From: Pandoraea pnomenusa
GTDB taxonomy: Bacteria; Pseudomonadota; Gammaproteobacteria; Burkholderiales; Burkholderiaceae
Assembly: GCF_000767615.3 (NCBI RefSeq)
Contig: NZ_CP009553.3
Location: forward strand, 3,534,001-3,598,000
Direction of reading: 5' to 3'
DNA: 64,000 nucleotides
Shown here: piece by piece, positions 57,423 through 64,000 of the stretch
How the letters are laid out: every line of letters starts with the position of its first letter
Numbering within the stretch: position 1 is the stretch's first letter
Notes under the pieces: generated by a model
What the model was told of the DNA's origin: nothing
Databases searched by the model: none
What the model saw: the letters and a program-made list of their open reading frames with translations, nothing else
Position numbers and translations under genes: made by a program

Positions 57423-58346
57423 TCAGAACCGTGCGAGCAATTGGCCGAGCAACGCAGCACCTTCCTTGCCCTTGGCCGAATCGGCCCAAAGCCGATCGAT
57501 CATCGCGCGGTACATGCCAACGCCGTCGGGCGACGTCGTGATCGTCGCGATGCCAGTACGCAGATTCGGCAACTCACCGAGACGGAACGGCGAGACCGCC
57601 ACATAGGCTTCGCCCTGGGCTTCGAAAATCTGGAATGTCTCGTTGGGCATGTTGTCGCTCACGATGCCGATCTGCACACCCGTGGTATCGGCCTCGAGAA
57701 ACTCGACAATACGCGCGACTTCGCGCCGCGCCGCCATCTTGCGTTCGAGCTGCACGCCCGGCGGCAGCCCCAGACGCCCTACCAGGCCATGATGCAGGAA
57801 CTGCTCGATCTGCCGCAGGCCGATGAGACTGGTCACGGCCAGCCGCTGACGCGAAAAACTCGACTTGCGCTCCTGCAGAATGCCGAGCACACGATCGATG
57901 GTGTTGCTCCAGTGCTTGTCCGCAAGCGTGGGCGGAATGCTTTCGTCGAGCATGTGCCGCAGCCAGACGTCGTAGTCGTCCGAGGTCAGCAGAAACGAAA
58001 TCGGGTCGAAGTGCGCGACGATGCGATCGGAGCGGCTCTCGAGCTGGCGCATGCGTTCGAAGTAGCTCACGGCCGAGTCGTGATATTCGACTTCCACGCC
58101 CAGCAGATTCGCCAGCGATACACCCAGCAGCGCCGCGAGCCGCTCGAGCGTGTCGATTTTCACGATCTCGCCGCGCTCCAGCTTGTAGATGGCCGCGCGC
58201 GAGATATCGAGCTGCTCCGCCACATCCTCACTGCGTAACTCCGCCGCCAGACGGTACGCGCGCAGGCGCTCTCCAATGGCCCGGAAATTGAAACGCGCGC
58301 CTCTCGGCGCCCGCGATGCATGAGTTGCTGCCGCTGCTCGATTCAA
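57423..58346 (-). CDS. XRE-family transcriptional regulator
   Basis: About 307 residues. The N-terminal HTH (GERLRAYRLAAELRSEDVAEQLDISRAAIYKLERGEIVKIDTLERLAALLG) is a clear Cro/CI-type XRE domain. The remaining 220 residues form an unrecognised ligand domain (LPPGVQLERKMAARREVARIVEFLEADTTGVQIGI, then DGVGMYRAMIDRLWADS). I prefer the TTG at 58346, preceded by AGGGGG; a further 130 codons upstream are open but low complexity. It is divergent from the porin and is the best candidate to bind the three WGTCTA-N6-TAGACA sites. Confidence 0.8.
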   Translation of the reverse strand: MNRAAAATHASRAPRGARFNFRAIGERLRAYRLAAELRSEDVAEQLDISRAAIYKLERGEIVKIDTLERLAALLGVSLANLLGVEVEYHDSAVSYFERMRQLESRSDRIVAHFDPISFLLTSDDYDVWLRHMLDESIPPTLADKHWSNTIDRVLGILQERKSSFSRQRLAVTSLIGLRQIEQFLHHGLVGRLGLPPGVQLERKMAARREVARIVEFLEADTTGVQIGIVSDNMPNETFQIFEAQGEAYVAVSPFRLGELPNLRTGIATITTSPDGVGMYRAMIDRLWADSAKGKEGAALLGQLLARF

Positions 58347-58618
58347 ATCGCCCCCTGTCAGTTGCCCGCGCGAGACCCGGCCAATCGTGCCGCGCCCGCA
58401 TCGCAGTGCCGGGATTATACCGGTGGCCGACGACCCTTCGGCCCTCGCTCGACCGTCGTCCCGCCCTCGTGCGGTGCCCCGCGGATGCGCGCTCGACGGG
58501 CGCTCGGCCGCGGGTCGGCGCACGTTCGATGCCGCCCCCTCGCCGGGGCGCCCCAAGCACACCGGTGCGCAACGCCTGGCAACTGTGTCGATTTCGGCAC
58601 GCGGAATATTTTTCCGAT

Positions 58619-58636
58619 TGTCTATTTTTTTAGACA
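58619..58636. promoter_or_regulatory. Palindromic operator 1 (porin/regulator)
   Basis: TGTCTA-TTTTTT-TAGACA: a perfect 6-bp inverted repeat with six-base spacer, 156 bp before the porin start and 273 bp before the regulator start. Same spacing as two further sites downstream. The rest of the 445-bp divergent region (58347-58791) is GC-rich and holds no gene I can support. Confidence 0.65.
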
Positions 58637-58791
58637 TTGGCACGATCCGATGCACGCGCCCCCCCCGGTGGGATGCGTCTGACTGTCTCGTGGGCATGCG
58701 CCCGCCCCGTAATGGGGGGCCAACGGGTGACCGCAAGCGCCGACAGTGATAGTCTGCGCGCCGTCCACAAATTTATACAAACAAAGAGGGA

Positions 58792-59844
58792 ATGATGAAC
58801 ACCTGGCACAAACTGGCTGGCGCCGCGGCGCTGAGCGCTGCGGTACTCGCGCCTGCCGCGCACGCCCAATCGAGTGTGAATTTCTACGGTCTGGCCGACG
58901 CTTACGTCGGCTCTGTCAAGAATCCGGGCGGGAATGCGGCCGTGGTGCAGCAAGGCGGCGGCATGACCACGTCGTTCTGGGGTCTGTCGGGCAATGAGGA
59001 TCTTGGCGGCGGCAACCACGCGCTCTTCGTGATCGAGAGCTACTTCCAGCCGAACAATGGCACTTACGGCCGCTTCGCGGGAGACAGTTTCTTCTCGCGC
59101 AACGCCTACGTCGGTCTGTCGAACGGCGCCGGCACGCTTCGCCTTGGCCGCATCACCACGCCGCTCTACCTCGCGACCATCCAGTTCAACCCGTTCAATA
59201 ACTCGTACACGTTCTCGCCGATGATCTTCCACACCTACAAGGGTCTGGGGACGCAAGGCGTGGTGGGGGACTCGGCCTGGAACAACGCGATTGCGTACAC
59301 CTCGCCGGCATTCGCGGGCCTGACCGGCACGCTGCTGTATGCCACCGGCAATAGTGCGGCCGACCACAGCGCGAAGAAATGGGGCGCCGCGCTCAACTAC
59401 AGCAACGGTCCGTTCGCCGCCGCGTTCAACTATCAGTACGTCAACTTCAGCGCCACGCCGGGCGACTTCGGCTCGCAGTTGCCGGGCGTGACCGGGCTGA
59501 CGAACCAGAACACGGCGCAACTCGGCCTGTCGTACGACTTCGCCGTGGTGAAGGTGTTCGCCCAGTACATGCTCGTGGCGAGCCAGGCCGCCAGCGGCAA
59601 CTTCCACGCCAATACGGGGCAGTTGGGTGCATCGGTGCCGCTCGGGCGCGGCAGCGTGCTGGCGTCGGTTGCGTACACGGGATCGAACGGTTCGGGCGAC
59701 AACCAGCGCCGCACCACGTGGGCGCTCGGCTATGACTATCCGCTGTCCAAGCGCACCGACATCTATGCCGCCTACAAGTACGACCACATGAGCGACATGT
59801 CGACCGGGCAGACCTACGGCGCCGGCCTGCGCATGAAGTTCTAA
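58792..59844 (+). CDS. Gram-negative porin (Omp32/OmpC-type)
   Basis: 350 residues. A signal peptide (LAGAAALSAAVLAPAAHAQ) is followed by SSVNFYGLADAYVGSV and VIESYFQPNNGTYGR, and the C-terminus AYKYDHMSDMSTGQTYGAGLRMKF ends in Phe as outer-membrane beta-barrels do. Trimeric 16-strand diffusion pore. RBS AGAGGG; a second ATG follows directly (58795). Shares an operator with the transport/catabolic genes and likely lets their substrate enter. Confidence 0.92.
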   Translation: MMNTWHKLAGAAALSAAVLAPAAHAQSSVNFYGLADAYVGSVKNPGGNAAVVQQGGGMTTSFWGLSGNEDLGGGNHALFVIESYFQPNNGTYGRFAGDSFFSRNAYVGLSNGAGTLRLGRITTPLYLATIQFNPFNNSYTFSPMIFHTYKGLGTQGVVGDSAWNNAIAYTSPAFAGLTGTLLYATGNSAADHSAKKWGAALNYSNGPFAAAFNYQYVNFSATPGDFGSQLPGVTGLTNQNTAQLGLSYDFAVVKVFAQYMLVASQAASGNFHANTGQLGASVPLGRGSVLASVAYTGSNGSGDNQRRTTWALGYDYPLSKRTDIYAAYKYDHMSDMSTGQTYGAGLRMKF

Positions 59845-59854
59845 GCCACCGCGC

Positions 59855-59876
59855 CCGGGCGACGCCGCTCGCCCGG
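59855..59876 (+). terminator. GC hairpin after porin
   Basis: CCGGGCG-ACGCCGCT-CGCCCGG just after the stop; no T tract, so only a possible terminator. Confidence 0.4.
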
Positions 59877-59995
59877 AGCGCTTGCCGCACCCGCGCCGGC
59901 GGCGCATCCACGCCGGAAACGACGGCCGCCGCCGCACCTCGCCATCAGGGTATGACCCGATAATTTTCGTCTTGCCTGCCCTGCCCGGTTCGTTT

Positions 59996-60013
59996 AGTCT
60001 AAATATTTAGACA
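59996..60013. promoter_or_regulatory. Palindromic operator 2
   Basis: AGTCTA-AATATT-TAGACA, matching operator 1 in half-site and spacing. It ends 9 bp before the small gene's ATG, so binding would overlap its ribosome site or start. Confidence 0.65.
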
Positions 60014-60022
60014 AAGGAGAGC

Positions 60023-60349
60023 ATGATGGATCTGCAACTCGCCTGCGCCTGGCTACAGCGCGACACCGTCGGTTTGTCCGACATCGAAGACTTCGCCGCG
60101 CGTTGCCTGACTGCCTCACGCACCGCCACGCGCGAATCCGCCGCCCTGCTGTTGCTCGCCCAGGCCGCGCAAACGTTTGCGGAACGTCAATCGGGTGTTG
60201 CCGTCAACGGCGAGACATTCCAGGCATTCCTGACCGGCACCAAGGCACACGCCACAACGCTTCGCGACGCCGCATCGGCATCCGACGCCCGCTTCCTCGA
60301 AGCGCTCAACGACTTTGCCGCCCAGTCGACGGCCGACGTCTACGCCTGA
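60023..60349 (+). CDS. Small hypothetical protein of the catabolic cluster
   Basis: 108 residues, helical, Ala/Thr-rich: MMDLQLACAWLQRDTVGLSDIEDFAARCL. AAGGAGAG RBS four bases from the ATG; ATG at 60026 is an alternative. No domain recognised. Placed between two operators, so co-regulated with the MFS gene; perhaps a sensor or small accessory factor, but nothing in the sequence says so. Confidence 0.6.
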   Translation: MMDLQLACAWLQRDTVGLSDIEDFAARCLTASRTATRESAALLLLAQAAQTFAERQSGVAVNGETFQAFLTGTKAHATTLRDAASASDARFLEALNDFAAQSTADVYA

Positions 60350-60396
60350 CGTACGATGCGGCCGACACACCGATCCGGGTATTTTTTTATCTCGAC

Positions 60397-60414
60397 AGTC
60401 TAAAAAATTAGACA
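60397..60414. promoter_or_regulatory. Palindromic operator 3
   Basis: AGTCTA-AAAAAT-TAGACA, same half-sites and spacing as the others, 64 bp before the MFS start. Confidence 0.65.
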
Positions 60415-60477
60415 ATCGGACGAAACTCGCGGGGCCACGGGCGCTGCGTTGATTCGCCGTCCCCACAGGAACCGATC

Positions 60478-61734
60478 ATGGAAGCCAACCTGAACACACC
60501 GAGGGCGCAACGTGCGGTTGCCGCGTCCGACGACACCGTCACCCCTTATGCATGGAAGGCGCTCGCCGGCTCGGCCATCGGCTACGCGATGGACGGCTTC
60601 GATCTGCTGATCCTGGGCTTCATGCTGCCCGCCATCACCGCCGGGCTTCAGTTGTCGCCCGGTCAGGCCGGTGCACTGGTGACGTGGACGCTCATCGGCG
60701 CCGTGGCGGGCGGCGTCCTCTTCGGTGCGCTGTCGGACCGTTATGGCCGCGTGCGCATGCTGACCTGGACGATACTGCTGTTCGCGGTATTCACGGGACT
60801 GTGCGCGCTCGCGCAGGGCTTCTGGGACCTGCTGGTGTACCGCACGATCGCGGGCATCGGGCTCGGTGGGGAATTCGGCATCGGCATGGCACTGGCGGCA
60901 GAGGCCTGGCCGGCGGCCAAGCGTGCGCGCGTCTCGTCGTACGTGGCACTCGGCTGGCAGACCGGGGTGCTCGCGGCCGCGCTGCTCACGCCATTGCTGC
61001 TCATGCATATCGGCTGGCGCGGCATGTTTGTCGTGGGCGTGCTGCCCGCGCTCGTGGCCTGGGTGCTGCGCAACAAGCTGCACGAACCGGAAGTCTTTGT
61101 GCAACGTGACAAGGCACCGAAGACCGGCGGGTCGAACGCCTTTCGTCTGCTAGTGAAAGACGCGCGCACCACGCGCGTGAGCCTGGGCATCGTGATTCTG
61201 TGCTCGGTTCAGAACTTCGGCTACTACGGCATCATGATCTGGCTGCCGACGTTCCTCTCGCAGAAGCTCGGCTTCTCGCTCACGAAGTCCGGTCTGTGGA
61301 CGGCCGTCACGGTCCTCGGGATGATGTTCGGCGTATGGGTTTTCGGACAGTTGGCCGATCGCATCGGACGCCGGCCGACCTTCCTGCTGTATCAGGCGGG
61401 CGCCGTAGTGATGGTGATCGTCTACTCGCAGTTGACCGACCCGACGATCATGCTCTTCGCCGGCGCGCTCATGGGCATGTTCGTCAACGGCATGGTCGGC
61501 GGCTACGGCACGCTCATGTCCGAGGCCTACCCGACCGCCGCTCGGGCCACGGCACAGAATGTGCTGTGGAACATCGGCCGCGCCATCGGCGGCCTGGGTC
61601 CCGTGGTCGTCGGCGCCCTTGCCGCACGCTATTCCTTCCAGATCGCCATTGCGCTGCTCGCGAGCCTCTATGTGCTCGACATGCTCGCCACGCGCTTTCT
61701 CATTCCCGAACTCAAAGGCGTCGAACTCGAATGA
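60478..61734 (+). CDS. MFS transporter of the catabolic cluster
   Basis: 418 residues, twelve helices. DGFDLLILGFMLPAI near the N-terminus (the D-G-F-D motif of aromatic-acid/H+ symporters) and GALSDRYGRVRMLTW in loop 2-3. The second half has GQLADRIGRRPTFLLY. Probably imports an organic anion by proton symport. Its stop overlaps the next start (ATGA), so it is translationally coupled to the PyrK-like gene. Given the enzymes downstream, orotate or dihydroorotate is a reasonable substrate. Confidence 0.85.
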   Translation: MEANLNTPRAQRAVAASDDTVTPYAWKALAGSAIGYAMDGFDLLILGFMLPAITAGLQLSPGQAGALVTWTLIGAVAGGVLFGALSDRYGRVRMLTWTILLFAVFTGLCALAQGFWDLLVYRTIAGIGLGGEFGIGMALAAEAWPAAKRARVSSYVALGWQTGVLAAALLTPLLLMHIGWRGMFVVGVLPALVAWVLRNKLHEPEVFVQRDKAPKTGGSNAFRLLVKDARTTRVSLGIVILCSVQNFGYYGIMIWLPTFLSQKLGFSLTKSGLWTAVTVLGMMFGVWVFGQLADRIGRRPTFLLYQAGAVVMVIVYSQLTDPTIMLFAGALMGMFVNGMVGGYGTLMSEAYPTAARATAQNVLWNIGRAIGGLGPVVVGALAARYSFQIAIALLASLYVLDMLATRFLIPELKGVELE

Positions 61735-62591
61735 ACGTTATGCATGATGCGGTTTGCCGCACGCCCGCGGTCGCGACACATCGCTGCCGCGTGCTGAGTC
61801 ATCGCGCCGTGAACGCCCGCTATCGCTATTTGCGCCTTCAGGCCGATGCCCCCGTCGCGCTCACCACGCAGCCCGGACAGTTCTACCAGCTCAAGTGCCC
61901 GGTGACCGACAGCGACGCGCCGTTCCTGCTGCGCCCCATGAGCGTGTACGGCACGGGCCCGGAACCGGACACCATCGAGTTCCTGTACAACGTGACCGGC
62001 GTGGGCACACGCGCGCTCGCCACACTCGCCGAGGGCGCCATGCTCGATATCGTCGGCTCGCTCGGCAACACCTTCTCGCTCGACACCGCCTGGCAACGCG
62101 TGATGTTCGTCGCGCGGGGCGTGGGGCTCGCCACGATGGCGCCGCTCGTGCAGCGCGCCGCGGCGGCCGGACTCCGGCTGACCGTCGTGATGTCCGCGCG
62201 CAGCGAAGCCGATCTGATGCGCGACGAATTCCTGCGTTCGCCGCAGGCTCGCGCACTGGCCGACGTGCACTGCGTCTTCGACAGCGACGGTTCTTCCAGC
62301 GTCGAAGCGCTCGAGCCCCGCGTGCGCGCCCTGCTCGACGCGGCACCGCACGACGCCGTTTACACCTGCGGCTCGCATCGCTTGCTGATGCTGCTCCAGC
62401 GCGTGCTTGCCGCGCATCCGCATATCACGGGCGAAGTCGCCATGGAGCAGCGCATGGCGTGCGGCATGGGTGTCTGTCTGTCGTGCGTGCGCCTGTTCGA
62501 TTGCGACGGCGAAAAGCAATTCCTTCGCGTGTGTCGCGAAGGCCCCGTGTTTCCCATTCGCGACGTGGTCGGGGAGGTGGACTTTGGCTGA
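61731..62591 (+). CDS. PyrK-like dihydroorotate dehydrogenase electron transfer subunit
   Basis: 286 residues. A ferredoxin-reductase-like FAD domain contains FLLRPMSVYG (R-x-x-S, FAD binding). At the C-terminus is a [2Fe-2S] motif, MACGMGVCLSCVRLFDCDGEKQFLRVC: Cys-x4-Cys-x2-Cys then a fourth Cys. In class 1B DHODH it passes electrons between NAD(H) and PyrD. ATG overlaps the MFS stop. Betaproteobacterial biosynthesis normally uses a class 2 PyrD with no PyrK, so this pair is probably catabolic. Confidence 0.85.
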   Translation: MNVMHDAVCRTPAVATHRCRVLSHRAVNARYRYLRLQADAPVALTTQPGQFYQLKCPVTDSDAPFLLRPMSVYGTGPEPDTIEFLYNVTGVGTRALATLAEGAMLDIVGSLGNTFSLDTAWQRVMFVARGVGLATMAPLVQRAAAAGLRLTVVMSARSEADLMRDEFLRSPQARALADVHCVFDSDGSSSVEALEPRVRALLDAAPHDAVYTCGSHRLLMLLQRVLAAHPHITGEVAMEQRMACGMGVCLSCVRLFDCDGEKQFLRVCREGPVFPIRDVVGEVDFG

Positions 62592-63534
62592 TCTTTCCGT
62601 CCGTATCGGTGCGCTGACGCTGCGCAATCCCGTGATGCCCGCATCGGGCTGCTTTGCGGTCGAATACGCCGAAGCCCTCGATCTCGATCGCCTCGGCGCG
62701 CTGGTGATCAAGAGTGTCTCGCCCGCCACGCGGGCGGGCAATCCGACGCCCCGCGTGGCCGAGACCGCCAGCGGCATGCTCAACTCCATCGGCATTCCGA
62801 GCAAGGGGCTCGACGTCTACCGGCGCGACGTGCTGCCCGCCTACACCCGCTTCGACACCCCCGTTGTGGTGTCGGTCTCCGCCGACACGGCTGAATCGTT
62901 CGGGCAGGCGTGCGCAACGTTGTCGCTGCCGGAAGTGGCGGCCATCGAAGCGAACATTTCATGCCCGAACCTGGAGGCCGACGGCATGGCCTTCGCCATG
63001 CAGCCGGAGACGACGTACAAGGCGGTGAGCGCGATTCGTCGACGCACCACGCACCCGCTTTGGGTCAAGCTCACGCCGAACGCCGGTCAGATCGCGCTCA
63101 TCGCGCGCGCCGCGGAAGATGCCGGTGCCGACGCCATCGTCATGGGCAACACCGTGCTCGGCATGGCGATCGACGTGCGCACTCGCAAGCCCAAGCTCGG
63201 CAACGTCATGGGCGGCCTGTCCGGGCCGGCGATCAAACCGCTCGCGATACGACTCGTGCACCAATGCCACCGTGCGGTGCGGATTCCGATCATCGGATGC
63301 GGCGGCATCGAAACGGCGGACGATGCCGTCGAGTTCATGCTCGCCGGCGCCACCGCCGTGCAGGTGGGCACCGCTTCGTTTCGCGATCCTGCCGTGATGG
63401 GACGCATCGTCGATGGTCTCGACGCGTACTGCAACACGCAGGGCGTCGAGACCATCGCCTCGCTCACCGGCGCCGTGGCGCTCGACGCACAACTGACCGA
63501 TCGCTGGCTGCGCTTCGCGCAACAGTCGGGCTGA
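62584..63534 (+). CDS. Dihydroorotate dehydrogenase, class 1B-like
   Basis: 316 residues. Core signatures: MPASGCFAVEYAEALDLDRLGALVIKSVSPATRAGNPTPRVAET, the catalytic-Cys loop NISCPNLEADG, and FMN-site motifs LWVKLTPN, GGLSGPAIKPLAIR and IIGCGGIETADDAVEFMLAGATAVQVGT. The start is a TTG at 62584 with GGGGAGG seven bases before; it overlaps the PyrK gene by 8 bp. Interconverts dihydroorotate and orotate with the PyrK-like subunit. In this setting, orotate reduction for breakdown is inferred. Confidence 0.88.
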   Translation: MADLSVRIGALTLRNPVMPASGCFAVEYAEALDLDRLGALVIKSVSPATRAGNPTPRVAETASGMLNSIGIPSKGLDVYRRDVLPAYTRFDTPVVVSVSADTAESFGQACATLSLPEVAAIEANISCPNLEADGMAFAMQPETTYKAVSAIRRRTTHPLWVKLTPNAGQIALIARAAEDAGADAIVMGNTVLGMAIDVRTRKPKLGNVMGGLSGPAIKPLAIRLVHQCHRAVRIPIIGCGGIETADDAVEFMLAGATAVQVGTASFRDPAVMGRIVDGLDAYCNTQGVETIASLTGAVALDAQLTDRWLRFAQQSG

Positions 63535-63660
63535 AACGAAGGGCACGCGTGCGGCTTGACGCACAGCACGCGACACGCAAAACGCGGAGCGACATCCGCA
63601 ACGACCTACGCAACGAAATACGCAACCCCAGCGGCTCCGGTCGCGACAAGAAGCATACTC

Positions 63661-64000
63661 ATGGAACTCAACGCGCTGGCCCCGATGGCCGAGCAACTCT
63701 TCGACGACCTTCGCCGCCTGGGCGACGACGGCGTCGGCATCACTCGCGACAGCTACGGCGAAGGCGAGACGGCGGCGGCTTCCTATCTGACGGAATGGGC
63801 GGGTCATCAGGGGCTGACAGTCTCGCGTGACCGGGGCGCCAACCTGGTGTTCACCCTTCCCGACGACGATGGCCAGGCGCCGGCCACCTGGATCGGCTCG
63901 CACCTCGACTCCGTGCCGCAGGGCGGCAACTACGACGGTCTGGCCGGCATCGTCGCCGGCCTGCTGTGTCTTGTGGATCAACGACAGGCGCAGCGCCCCA
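63661..64000 (+). CDS. M20-type carbamoylase/hydantoinase-family amidase, partial
   Basis: The first 113 residues of a gene cut by the window edge. WIGSHLDSVPQGGNYDGLAGIVAG holds the metal-binding His and Asp of the M20/allantoate-N-carbamoyl amino acid amidohydrolase group. Members hydrolyse N-carbamoyl amino acids, including N-carbamoyl-aspartate. With the PyrD-like enzyme before it, this could be the ureidosuccinase step. ATG at 63661; it follows pyrD after 126 bp. Confidence 0.82.
   Translation, partial: MELNALAPMAEQLFDDLRRLGDDGVGITRDSYGEGETAAASYLTEWAGHQGLTVSRDRGANLVFTLPDDDGQAPATWIGSHLDSVPQGGNYDGLAGIVAGLLCLVDQRQAQRP

Overview
The window looks like a chromosome of a high-GC betaproteobacterium in the Burkholderiales, most likely Burkholderiaceae and possibly Pandoraea. 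The grounds are the gene content (rpsP-rimM-trmD-rplS, ubiG-gph, dadA with a divergent Lrp, a gluconate-type dehydrogenase, an Omp32-type porin) and a tmRNA whose tag reads ANDETFALAA. The genus is an inference from memory of gene order and was not tested.

Region 1 (1-21.56 kb) is ordinary core chromosome. It runs orn, a Ste24-like M48 protease, rsgA, a CobD/CbiB-like protein, a frameshifted CoA pyrophosphatase, the ribosomal operon rpsP-rimM-trmD-rplS, several envelope or lipoprotein genes, a radical SAM gene with a perfect LexA box upstream, lrp/dadA/ald for alanine catabolism, ubiG-gph, and a 1328-residue DUF748 protein.

Region 2 (21.59-44.26 kb) is a genomic island of about 22.3 kb inserted at the 3' end of ssrA. 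The tmRNA 3' end (21942-21964) is matched by a degenerate copy at 44241-44262. Paired GGGGTAAC repeats with the same 12-bp spacing lie just inside both ends and look like integrase arm sites. No integrase remains. The left end is scarred by one IS3-family element nested in the terminal repeat of another, then an IS21 remnant and a beheaded RepA-like ATPase. The cargo is defence-like. First comes a six-gene minus-strand operon: GrpE-like, Hsp70, AAA+ ATPase, membrane LprI-domain protein, J-like membrane protein and HEPN-like membrane protein. Then come a glycine-zipper/Cys protein, a DUF932 gene cut by an IS407-type element, a large nuclease-STAND ATPase, an ApeA-like HEPN protein and a small HUH/YagK-like protein. 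Parts of this stretch are visibly more AT-rich than the core.

Region 3 (44.3-57.2 kb) returns to core-like sequence: two MFS transporters, a COG4705 membrane protein, a secreted Ntn amidase, LysE and LysR, a three-subunit membrane alcohol/gluconate dehydrogenase (subunit 3, GMC flavoprotein, tri-heme cytochrome c), and an unrecognised 585-residue protein.

Region 4 (57.4-64.0 kb) looks like one regulon. An XRE regulator lies divergent to a porin. A small protein, an MFS transporter, a PyrK-like Fe-S flavoprotein, a class 1B PyrD-like enzyme and an M20 carbamoylase/amidase follow. Three identical-spacing palindromes, WGTCTA-N6-TAGACA, sit before the porin, the small gene and the MFS gene. I infer an orotate/dihydroorotate (reductive pyrimidine) catabolic cluster under the XRE regulator.
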